From: Agaricus subrufescens
Lineage: Eukaryota > Basidiomycota > Agaricomycetes > Agaricales > Agaricaceae
Reading direction: 5' to 3'
Assembly: GCA_029945375.1 (NCBI GenBank)
Contig: CM057060.1
Span: 1,178,001 to 1,242,000, forward strand
Length of the DNA stretch: 64,000 bases
The notes under the pieces were generated by a model that was not told where the DNA came from, searched no databases, and worked only from the letters and a program-made list of their open reading frames with translations. Every line of letters starts with the position of its first letter. Positions within the stretch are counted from its first letter, which is position 1. Positions 12,247 to 25,949 of this stretch are shown here, piece by piece. The position numbers and the translations under genes were made by a program.

Positions 12247-15200
12247 ATGCCTGTGCTCTCAGGGTCAAAGTCGCGCCATCCTCGCGATACCGCCAACATG
12301 TCTAGCTCACGCACTCTCGGAGCTTCAATGTCCGCCTCCAGGCCATTTCTCAATATGATCAATCCCATGACTTCACGTACCTACCAAGGCTACATGCGTG
12401 CTGACCAGTCTCCCGTTGAGGAGGAAAACGAGCTGGAAGACAGAGACGTTGAATCTGGAGGGCCGAGTCGAGCTACCTCAGACAGTAAAGCAGAGGGGAA
12501 GGAGAAAACAGCCCTCTGGTCATCAGAAACAAGTCCTTTTAGGCCAAATATCAAGACTCGTGATTTAGAGAGACGAGATGATTCCTCAGATGATGAAGTA
12601 CCACAAAGTTTTATCATCGAGACACCTACCGCTAGGTCAAACGCCGTCTTTAACAAGAACAATTCGTCATCCAAATCCAAAGGCAAGGCCAAGGCCTCTG
12701 CGACGGAGTTTTCACCGCCCCGTGGTCCACAACGTGGCCAACCCCTGCATTCTGTCTCTGGACGGAGAATGCCTCCCACAGGACCGATCCTTCCCATTTC
12801 GGCTCAGGACAATGACATGACTCTCAGTGTTCCACCGAGACCGTCAGAACTCGATGATGGGGAACATAAAACAAGACCTCGCGCGCTGTCGTCGAGAGCC
12901 TCGAGTTCCAGTGGGACAGGAGCTGGGAAACAGCGGGCCGGAGCAACTATGGGAGGGTTAGACGCGTATGAACGGGCGCTGTGGAACTGGGTAAATGTGT
13001 ACAACCTGGATGCATTTCTGCAGGAAGTTTACTACTATTATGAGGGGAAAGGCATCTATAGTATCGCACTTGCTCGTGGATTAAATCTATTGTGCGTCCA
13101 TCTCTTTTGTTTAAAAACACAGATTCTGAAGGTGGTTTGCAGAACAATGGGTTTTGTAATTGGGTTCTCGACTTTCCTAATGGGTTGCGTGGATTATTCA
13201 CGACTGCGAGATGGGAACGCCACCCATCTTTCTCAAGTCATAGTTGATAGATGTGTTTCAAAGTACGTGTTTTCTTTCTGTCTCTGATTTTAACGGGCCT
13301 GACAGATTTGTTTTAGGTTTCACGGACTGACATTCTTATTTTTCCTGCTATTTCTTGCATTTTACACCTGGCAACTCTTATCATTCGTTTTGGACATTCA
13401 TCGGCTCATCGACATGTATAATTTCTACACACACCTTCTCAGGATACCCGACGTGAGTTATCAATTAGTGTCAACGTCTCGCACACTGACATTAGCTGGA
13501 TTGTAGGCTGATATACAGACTATCTCTTGGCCTGAGGTTGTTCGCCGCATTAGCTCAATACGAGAGGAAAATCCCATTACAGCCCTCTCTTCGGATAAAA
13601 GCCACGGCACTAATGATACGACGACGGCAAAACTAGATGCACACGACATCGCCAACCGCATCATGCGGCAAGAAAATTATCTCATTGCCATGTTTAACAA
13701 AGAGCTATTAGACTTGCGTGTCCCATTCCCTAAGGCCTTGGAGAGATTCGTAGCGGAGGAGAAAGGCAAGGGCAAGGTGTTGACACAGGCATTGGAATGG
13801 AATCTACGATTTTGTTTGATGGATTATCTGTTTGACCATCATGGAAGAGTTAGGAAAGTATTTTTGAAGAGCAAGAACAGGGCTGTACTTATTGAAGGGT
13901 AAGTATCCGGTGTAACATTGAGCAGACACGTGCTAAATTAAGGTTTTTAGACTTCGACGTCGATTTGTCTTCATGGGGATCCTGAACGCTATCTTTGCGC
14001 CGTTTATAGTACTATATCTACTTATGTATTCTTTCTTTCGCTATTTTGAGGTATTGCTCACTTCTCTCGCTCGCGAATTCGGCTAACATTATCCAGGAAT
14101 ATCGCAGTGATCCTTCGTCTGTGGGTAGCCGGAGGTATACCTCGTATGCCAAATGGAAGTTTCGCGAATTCAACGAACTACCACACTTTTTCGTCCGGCG
14201 TCTGGACGAAAGTTATCCACTGGCAAATATCTACATCGGGCAATTTCCAAATGAGAAACTGGCGCTTATAATGAGGTGCTTATGATATTCCTATAGTTGT
14301 CTTTGTCGTTATTCTCATTTTTTTTTTTGTTTTGTTTAGATTTGTGTCATTTGTCGCTGGAGCTTTCACGGCTGTGCTTGCCCTTGCGTCGGTACTTGAT
14401 ACGGACCTGCTCAAGTTTGAACTCTCACCACATGGAACTGTTGCATTTTATCTGGCTCTTTTTGGTGGAATTATGGCTGCGACGAGAGGGATGATACCTG
14501 AAGAAAATCGGGTATTTGATCCAGAGTTGTTGATGACAGAGGTGATAACCTATACACATTATATGCCAGACGAATGGAAGAGTCAACTTCACAGTAAAAA
14601 GGTATTTGAATTTGCGACTCCCATACGACGCTGGAATTTTTACTCAGCCGGGTTTAGACTCACCAAGACTTTGGAGAGCTGTTTGCGATGAAAGTTCTCA
14701 TATTCGCTCAGGAACTGATATCGGTTGTGCTTACGCCATTTGTGTTGTGGTTCTCCTTGCCCAATTGTGCACCCGCTATCATCGACTTTTTCCGCGAGTT
14801 CTCTGTGCATGTTGATGGTAGAGGTTATGTTTGTAGTTTTGCTGAATTCAACTTTGAGAGACATGGGAATGTCAAGGTATGTTTTTCTGCTTTAGTTCGG
14901 ATTGGAGACATACTGATTCGTACGGGTTTTTTTTTTGTAGTTTGGTGCACCCAAGACAGTGAATGACAAGAAAATGATCTCGAATCAGGGCAAAATGGAA
15001 AAGAGTTTCCTCAACTTCAAGGTCAGTCTATTCCTATGTAGAATAATTCAAATTTTAATCCGCGGTGTCTACAGGCAGCGAACCCGGATTGGAATCCTAC
15101 TGATCCATCAGGTTCTCTCTACCTGAGCCGTATGGCAGATATTGCAGCAGGAGCTACGGGTGGCGCATTACCATTCAGCATGCGTGATCCGCACAGTATT

Positions 15201-15836
15201 GCGAATCTGTATCGACGAAGACATTTTGGAGCTCAGCCACCACACCAGCCTGTTCCGGGAGTGTTCAATGATCATGTTCAGTTTGTGACATCGCCTCCAC
15301 CGTCTGGCGCTGCTGGACTTTCGGCATCGAGTGCTGTGTATTTCCCGGGACAAGGAGAAGAAGTTACGGGTGGAGTGTCTTTGGCTGAAAAAGCGCAAGA
15401 ATATGATCGGGCGTTGAAGCAGAGTCAGAATATGGCGGCTCATAAGAGGAAGGGGTCGGGATCTGTATTTTTGAGCGGGTCTACGGTCGGTTTGGGACCT
15501 GGCCCTGGAGTTGGCGCGGTGTCGATGTACAGTGCGGCACGAGCAGCGGACTTGGCGAAAACGGTTGTGCTGGAGGATTCACACGTCGAGCCACCGGAAA
15601 AGAAAGGGAAGAAGGTAGAGGTTGATGCTGGAGAGGAAGATGAGATGATAGGTGGTAGTGGATTGGGACTCGGGGACTCGTATGTTGATGGCGCAAGGAG
15701 GACGACGACGGGATACGGTGATGGGCAGGAGGGAGAGCAGGAGGGAGAGGGAGAGGAATTCCTCGAAGATGGTGGGGTATTGGGATTGCTGGCGCAAATC
15801 TATGGGAGGCGAGAAGGGCCCGTAAGGGCGTTATAG
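12247..15836 (+). CDS. ATG9: Autophagy-related protein 9, lipid scramblase
   Basis: Atg9 is the multispanning membrane protein of autophagy; it scrambles lipids and seeds the isolation membrane. Ten exons (12247-13091, 13143-13262, 13317-13452, 13507-13898, 13951-14050, 14097-14275, 14340-14601, 14658-14876, 14941-15021, 15075-15836) add up to an unbroken frame of 1031 residues. The N-terminal 250 residues are polar and disordered. The conserved core starts at ALWNWVNVYNLDAFLQ (near 12969) and holds the transmembrane helices and the conserved YTSYAKWKFREFNELPH region near 14130. A polar C-terminal tail of about 200 residues follows, rich in Gly/Glu/Asp. An ATG at 12130 is also in frame, but I prefer 12247, whose product begins MPVLSGSK. 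Confidence 0.93.
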
Positions 15837-15886
15837 TGTATACGTATTGCAAGTATTATATTATAATCGTAATGACAGCTTTGTAT

Positions 15887-16486
15887 CTAAGACGACGCGT
15901 CTGCCTTGAGTATATCTTCTACGCGCTTCACCTTGCCGTCATTGCCTGTGCCTGGGGTGATATGGCGATCGACGCGGGTGCCGATGCGAATGTCTGTAGC
16001 TACGCGGAGAGCGCCTTTAGCATGGACGGCGGCGTGGCAGTTGTGGATGGCCTGAGAAACCTGGGACCACGGGCCCTCTGGATGTATGATGTCAGAGAGA
16101 ACTAGAACATCGGGCGGACTGATAGATAAGTACCAATATTAGTGCCGTAACCGCTTCGAAGATCTTGAGCAGATATACGGAGCGACGTCAAGCAGTGGGA
16201 CTTACTGCATCTAAACATAAAATGTCAGCCATCTCGATCATAGTGCGGTTATGAAGGGGCAAACTTTGAAGGTGATGCCTAATTTCTCGAGAACACGCTG
16301 ACATTCTGCGACGTATTCCGCAACCTAATCAGAATTGATGAGCGCGAAGGGGCGAGTGCGGGGGGTGAGCGGCGCATACAGAGGGCTCCCCAGTGCCGAT
16401 GGGGATGAGGCAGAAGTCTGTGGCGGTGAGGCGGGGGCTCAGGAGGAGCAGGCGCACTTACCGGCGACGGCGTAGAGGTCAGACAT
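15887..16486 (-). CDS. Ecm15/YkoF-like thiamine-binding family protein
   Basis: This resembles the UPF0045/MTH1187 family (yeast Ecm15), small proteins thought to bind thiamine. Six exons on the minus strand (16462-16486, 16380-16417, 16265-16324, 16206-16210, 16134-16153, 15887-16077) give a frame of 112 residues. Its hallmarks are CLIPIGTGEPS near the start, the YGTNIEGPW motif, and TDIRIGTRVDRH near the C-terminus. One exon is only 5 nt (ATGCA), and two others are 20 and 25 nt. Without the 5-nt exon the frame breaks between FK and GYGT. The gene diverges from the EH-domain gene across 73 bp, so they probably share a promoter. Confidence 0.85.
16206..16210 (-). other. 5-nt micro-exon of the Ecm15-like gene
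   Basis: The bases ATGCA (minus strand) sit between an acceptor ending TTTAG and a strong donor GTAAG. Their inclusion gives Met-His and keeps the frame across introns of 54 and 52 nt. Family members have a conserved His at this place, as in HSAGT of yeast Ecm15. Confidence 0.7.
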
Positions 16487-16559
16487 GGGGACGGGTGCGA
16501 GCGGAGTTTGAAAACGCGGCGCCCTTCTGTGCGCTGGCCGAGCCCAGTCCGGGTCCTCC

Positions 16560-18040
16560 ATGCCGACCTCGACTGCCATCCAGTCCCGCATCGCCGCCCT
16601 CCACGCCTCCGCCGGCCAGCCCTCGCCCCGCCGCCCGTCCCCGCCCCCGCCGGCGGCCCCCAGCGGCAAGGCCACCATCTTCGACCTCAACGACTGGGTC
16701 CTCGACGATATGGCTCCCCCAACCCCCAGTCTGCGCATCCCTCCGGCGCCGAAGCCAAAGCCACCGGGCCTCCAGCTGAAGACTGCCAACGGAAAGGCCA
16801 AAACACCTGCGTTGCCTCCACGCCGGGCCACTCAAGATAGCGATTCCTCTCTGCTCTATCCTCCACTCGGTGGAGTCGAAGCCAATCAGAGTGGCGGAAA
16901 GGGTAATCATGCTCAGGCATCCTCTGTGTCCTCTTTCCACTCTGTCTCCCTCTCCGACACAGACTCTGCTGCTTTGACTGCTGCCGCCAATACAGCACCC
17001 ATTGATAAAGTCCCGAGTTCACCTAGTCTCACCGAATCTTTCGAGGAAGTCTCTATACCACAAATGCCACCCCCGCTTCCGCAGCGTCCCTCGAGTGTGC
17101 CCACCACCAACCTATCCTCACAAAGGTCAGCGCAGCCGATCATCCCAACAATATCTCTCCCCTACGTTCCGCGTCGAGTTCCTCCCCCGCCTCCCTCTCG
17201 CGCATCCGATCGCTCATCCATCCAGAGTTCAACGAGTTCTTCTCAATCTCGTCGCAGTAGTGGCAGTGTGCAAACGCCTACTCTTAATACCGCTCTCCCT
17301 CTTTCTTCTCCGCCGTCGATACTATCACCGACAAGTGCCAAGTCTAAACGTCCGACACCTGTACCCTTAGCAGCCCAGAAACGCTACGGGGCCGTGTTCA
17401 ATGCGAACATCATCCAACGGCGCCGCGTAGCGGCTATTAAGGAGAGGGAACCGCGACGGCTTGCGCATTCAGAGGCAAAACGTACTAGACAGGCTGCTGG
17501 CTGGCGTGGATTGTCGGTCGATCTCATCACAGCACCTCCGGAAGAGTTGCAAGATGCGAAAGGGAAGATCAAAGGGCCAGATCTTCCAATCGACGAAACC
17601 GTTGGATCCAATGAGCGCCTTGAAGGAAGTATCATCAAGTCAATATGGTCCCGTTCAGGTATTGAGAGACACAAGTTAGCAGAAATTTGGTGAGTCCTTT
17701 ACGCTTCTTTCATAGGCGGTTGTATTGACCAATCTTCAGGAATGAATGTGATCCTGACCATCAAGGTTCTCTCAACCTCGAGAGCTTTGTTCGTGGAATG
17801 TGGCGGATCGACGAACACCTCCGCAGATCCCAAACTCAAGCTTGTGCTCTTCGCGGTGCTCACTCTCCCAACTCATCTCTCCGTAACGGTTTTGGCTCAC
17901 TCCGGATTAAACCTAAACGTAGCGACAGCCTACGCTGCGATTCAAGTAGATCATCCTTTAGTAGCCATGGCAGTCACACTGTAGCGAACGTTTACACCGA
18001 TTATCGACCACCTCCAGCTCCAAGACTCATTTTGCATTAG
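16560..18040 (+). CDS. EH-domain protein, IRS4/TAX4-like
   Basis: A protein of about 476 residues in two exons joined over a 50-bp intron near 17690-17739. The first 280 residues are disordered and Pro/Ser-rich, with several polyproline runs. The C-terminal EH domain includes IIKSIWSRSGIERHKLAEIW (near 17630), then the loop NECDPDHQGSL and FVRGMWRIDEHLRR after the splice. EH domains bind NPF peptides. The arrangement of a disordered N-terminus and one C-terminal EH domain fits yeast Irs4/Tax4, which help control phosphoinositide levels and autophagy. It lies next to ATG9 but no functional link can be read from the sequence. It converges on the methyltransferase gene with 57 bp between stop codons. 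Confidence 0.82.
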
Positions 18041-18097
18041 GGACTTGCTTTTTTGTTATCTCGCGATTCACATTGTATGTATTTATTCACTTATATA

Positions 18098-21000
18098 TTA
18101 AAGGACAGGACTCCCATCCCTTTGTCCTTTCTCGCGTTCCAACTGCCATCTCTGAACAAGAGCCACTCCAAGTTCTTTTCCAAGAGCCAATGCCATTGGC
18201 ACCGGGACTGCGTTACCGATTTGTCGAGTTTGCTGTGCAAAGAAAACAATCAGAAAATCTGTAAAACATATCAATGTAGGAAGGCTTATGATTCACGTCG
18301 TTGAAAATTGCGGATCCTGAGCCAGCTGTTTCAAAGACATAGTTGTCCGGGAACCCTTGGGAACGCGCCAACTCCCGAACGGTGACTATGCGTCGTTGCT
18401 GATTTTTTGTTAGGCGCGGAAGACGGAGCAACTGTCAAACTGCATACCTCGGGATGTAATGGTCGTGCACCCTTGGTGCTAGGCGTTATCTTGGTCATCG
18501 TGCACGCGAAATGTCCGTCGTTTGATAATCGACCATAGAAGACTGCATACATGGTGAGTACGGTAGATAATCGACGCAAGGGAGTCGGGCTGACTTTTCT
18601 TAGATCCTTTAGCTTCTTTGGGGTCTTTTCTTGTTCCCGGTTGAAGAGCGAGAGGTAGACCTTCGTAACACAAGACGTTATGAGATGGGTATGGACGAAC
18701 AAACCGAAGTACTTACTGGTATGATCAGCACCTTCCTCTAGAGGTACCGTCGTAGTCCTAATTCATTTTTTTAGCAATGAAAAAGGTGAACGCTTGGGTC
18801 AAAACACTCACGCTTCAACCACTCTCGGCGAAAATCGTGGGGTATAGTGACCATACACTTTATTGCCTGATCCATTCCTCACCCACATTTGAAACCGATT
18901 CTGTGGTCCAGTCTCGTATTCCGTTCCATGAGGATAACCAGTAAAGGAATCAAATGTATTGACGCCTTTGAGAACAGCGTCGAATTGAGGAATTCCAAGG
19001 ACTTGGGAGCGCTGGTATTCGAATTGTCGGTCTGCTTTGGTTGCACGAATTATGATATGAGGGTTTTTCCTTTTTTACAGGTTTTTAATCAGTGAAAAAG
19101 AAGAGAAAGTAGATGAAGTTGTACCAGTCGAATATCGGCTACGACGCTGGTCAGTAATTGAATTACTACGAGCACTGACGAAAACATACTAGATCCCCGA
19201 TGGCTACCCCGACGGTTATTGGCATCAGTGGGGCATATTGATGAACAACACCTGGAACGAGACTTCTTGTCGGAGGTGGTAATTTGGTTCCAGTCGGTAG
19301 TAGAGGACTGATTGCGCCCTTTTTCCAGGCATAGAGAGGAATGGGATGTTTGGGCAATACAAGTCCCCTTTTAGCCGCCCAAAATATGACTCTTTCCCTA
19401 TTTTGAGGTGCACCATACTGTCCAGCTTGAAGAACTTTCCACTGAACTTGATAACCGAGGGCAACGAGTCCTCTCATGATGAACTTCACCATCCCAGCTT
19501 TGATACCACCACTTAGAATGCGCCCTTTTTGTTCACTCAAAAGTGGATGGTTCAGCAAGCCCCGGACGTTTTCCAAAAGAAAATAGTCGGCGTTATAATG
19601 CTCGAGGTAGCTAAGCATGTTGCAGGGCATGGTCGACCGGATATCATCTGCTAGCTAATACAACATTTTAGTCTACAATCGCATTGGTAATTAGGTGCCT
19701 TACTTTGTGGTGATTTGCACCACTGAATGGTTGACATGGTGGCCCTATACGATATAGTAAATCAAGGAAGTTTATGTGATATAATATAGTATATATCTTA
19801 CCACCAAAAATAAAGTCGACTTCACCCTGTTTTGGCATCGGTGGACATTCTTTGTTGTCATAGGACTTTAGGGATGAAACATTTCTGCCTTGGTGCACAT
19901 CGATAGTGTGTTGCAATAAACTGCTGCTATCTTGACAATAAACTTTTGTCGTAGGGTGATTACGTCTAATCAAATTAATCTTAATTGTTGTATATATTGA
20001 TACAGGTTATTTACTCACGCATAAGTTCTGGCAGCAATCGCCTCACGCTCAACTGCCCATTTGATATCAACAAATTCTGAAAGTTCTATGCCTGTACCAA
20101 AGCCACCAGCGCCTTTGAAAGTGGTAAGACAAAATTTGGATTAATAGCTGGTACTTAATGCTTACCACTGAATAATTCTAGACCTCGAAGTGGGCCATTC
20201 TGCCTAAATAGGGTTTCTCCCCTATTGAGCTCTTCTTTTCTTGTTTGAAGGCACCTGTTGCAAACTTCTAGATCATCTGTCTTGATGTTGAAAAGATCTT
20301 GTTCCGAATAGCCCTTTTGATTGAGGAAAAAGTGATCATTATACTTTGTCCATATAAATATGTCTTCTTCTTCCTCTAAAAACTGTACAAAACATTTTCC
20401 ATCAAGTTGATCAGGTTTAAGCTCCCCTATACTTGAAGTCAAATAAAGGTGGCGCTAATAATATAATTGTTTTAGGACCATAGTCAAGTAGTATCCACTA
20501 TTTCTGACATACCTCATCAACCATCAGGGTTTTCCTTGTTTTAGTATAAGTATAGCGCCCCAAATAGCGGATTTGGATAGTTATATCTGATTCAGGACCA
20601 GATATACCTACAATTTGACCAATTTTGAGTAGAAGACCCAATTCAAATGAAGTTGGTTGAATATAAACAAAGTCATTTATGTGATAAGTTATATTCAAAA
20701 AGGTAAAACCTTTTTGAATTAGGTGAATATTCCTGACTTCTGACTCCATTGCCTCTACTCCACAGACATAGCAAGGGCAATGTGATGGAAGGGTTTGAAA
20801 AGCAATATTATATGCTTCTTTTGTTGGGAGATTTAGAAAAGCAGCATGTTCTTCATCCCAGAGAAATCTATTAAAAAAAGTATTACTAAATAATTTTGGA
20901 CAAAAAACAAAATACTTACCCACAGTGATAATTTTCTGCTTTAGGATCTTGATCATCATGTGGCTCCTTTTCATCTCCTTCTAACATTTTTACCTCACAT

Positions 21001-22799
21001 TTTTTGAAAATGCTAGCAACTGGGTTGGAAGCACAAGAATTGATAAGATATAATGACTTTGAATGTGCTGTCTCTTGCAGAATAGTTTTGGACCCATGGA
21101 CTAGCCATTGGCCATGAAAAAGCTTCTGGCCTGCTTCTTCAAAAAAGTAAAATATCTGGCAAAACCTTCTTGTACTTAGATTATAGGTCAATAAAATTAA
21201 GCAATTAACTTACCATAATTGGTTACCATACTGGTTTGCAGATTGGGCAGCTGCAGTCAAAGAATTTTGGTGTCGAGTTTTATCATAGTCTTCCCCAGGA
21301 ATAACCATGACTACTTCACCAGCCTAAATTCAATACCATTTTAATAATTTGTTCAATAATAATAGAGTTATTTTTTACCTGGTATTTAACTCCATCAATA
21401 TAAACACTTGTGAAGTATTGCTCATTCTTAGTTGCAGGTGCACCCCAAATAACAGATGTTGGATCTTCATGGTGTTCTTTGACAGTTTCAATCTCTTCTG
21501 CAACTTCATGACCCTGGTATTCTTGTTCTTCTCCTATTATTTGAAATGCATGGTGAAAAAGTTGCTCTGCAACTCTTCCAATAATAGGTGTAACAACAGT
21601 CAAATTTGCTTCATTTGGTGTTGAGTTGCATGATTTAGGTGTATTGGCTGCCAGATAATTGAAAAGAGATGAGTTTTTGAGTTTTGTTGCTAACCTATGA
21701 TCTTGACAAAAGTCATCAAGAACACCAGCAAGAAACAATTTCTGAAAAATAGATTTTATATGTTAAACAAATCAGATAAGTTTTAAACTTACAACATTGT
21801 TTTGCTCTAAATCATGTTTATTGATTTTGCGCCCAACTATGGTTTGAGCTGAGGCAATGAATTTGTGTTTAGACTGCAAGTATTCAAGGTCTTCAACAAA
21901 CTCATTATAGGATTCTTTTGGATTATGCAATGCTTCAGCAACCACCAGATGAAAAATGCAAATTTGGGTCCAGAGTGGAGCATAGTGCTTTTGATAAGGT
22001 TTGGATGGTGTTCCCAAGATATACCATGCAGCTTTGGTGCGGATATATATATTTCTAATATTCAAGTCAGTTATCAGGAAACAAAACTCAAGATATACAA
22101 ACTTGTCTGTTTTTTTCCCATTATAATCATAAAAAGTGAACTCAATTATTTGAGTTGTACAAATTTTGGCTCTTGAAGGAGTATCATTGCTTGATGTAGT
22201 AATTCTGGCATCATTATCATCATCATCATCATCATCTTTTCCACCCTCAACCTCTTCTTCATCACTATCACCATCCTCAGCCTCATTCTCATCCTCATCA
22301 TCACTCTCTATTTCATCCTCCCCCTTTGGTTCTGTCCATGTACTTGCTTCACCAGTTGCAATAAAAACTCTGCTGTCATCAAATGGCAACTCCAATAGTT
22401 GAGCCAGAGGAACCATTTCTCCTGAGGTCTTGTCAAATATGGAAACCTCATGCAAAAGACGGACAGGAATATCCTTCTTGGAGATAGGATGCTCTCCTTC
22501 AAGTACAACACCATCATCCATGTAGTTGTCCACTGAAAAAGCTTGGTCTGAGACTACTGACTATCATATTAGATTATTATATTCAACTTACTTGAAAGTA
22601 TATCCTTCAAACAAGGATTTAGGAATATAAAGTCCTGTTTCCGTTTATTCCTAGGTAGGGGTGGGACTTGAATATACGCCCTGTGCTTTTTCGAGCCGGC
22701 TTTCGAGGACTGAGTATCACTCGAAATCCTTGAGGACGGGTAGTCTCTCAGGGATGGTGAGGGCGGGTGGCCTCTCACCGAGGACGAATCGTCACTCAT
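18098..22799 (-). CDS. DNMT1-like DNA (cytosine-5) methyltransferase
   Basis: A large, intron-rich 5mC methyltransferase. Reading from 22799, there is a Ser/Pro/Arg-rich start, then an RFD-like region (TKAAWYILGTPSKPY near 22040) interrupted by an acidic Asp/Glu run near 22200-22330. A first BAH domain spans about 21000-21430 (AGEVVMVIPGEDYD, HGQWLVHGSKT) and a second about 20290-20800. The catalytic motifs are in order: motif I LELFSGAGG (split by an intron near 20160), motif IV PPCQPFSG near 19730, motif VI LLENVRG near 19570, motif VIII NRERV near 19400 and motif X QIGNAVPVPMALALG near 18200. The catalytic Cys of motif IV is intact. This order matches maintenance-type DNMT1 of basidiomycetes. 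The middle of the gene is visibly AT-rich. Confidence 0.9.
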
Positions 22800-22929
22800 A
22801 TAAATTGCGGGATAAAACGGGGGCATGATCATTGATCAGAGTTGGAAGACAAGAGAGGGTAGGAGTTTAAAACGGCGTCTTGGTTGATTATGTCACGGGA
22901 CAGAACTCTCATCCTTCTTTCTTTGATCA

Positions 22930-25677
<2,748 letters not shown>

Positions 25678-25949
25678 AATATTGCTTTTTTGATACCTTT
25701 TCCCTTGTTTCTAGCTCCCGTGTGTATAATGTGTACTGTACAATCTACCTCTTTTCTTGCTTGATCACTTCAAATTTCCCTTTTCGCAACGAATTTAATC
25801 CTGATATTATATGTGACGAAAAAAATACTCCTAGGGCCCCATAAGCACCAAAATATTTAGTAGCTCTACAGTTGCACCATAAATAAGGGAATGAAACATG
25901 GTACAAAATAATTAAAAGCAAAAAAAAAGACTGCAATGTGTAGGAATAT

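Noticed and set aside
18213..18300. Methyltransferase ending before motif X
   Set aside because: An intron near 18233-18296 skips the out-of-frame stretch and joins to QIGNAVPVPMALALG, so the gene is complete rather than truncated.
22200..22330. ATC/CAT repeat as a possible minisatellite or CRISPR-like array
   Set aside because: It encodes the acidic Asp/Glu run of the methyltransferase; units are three bases with no spacers.
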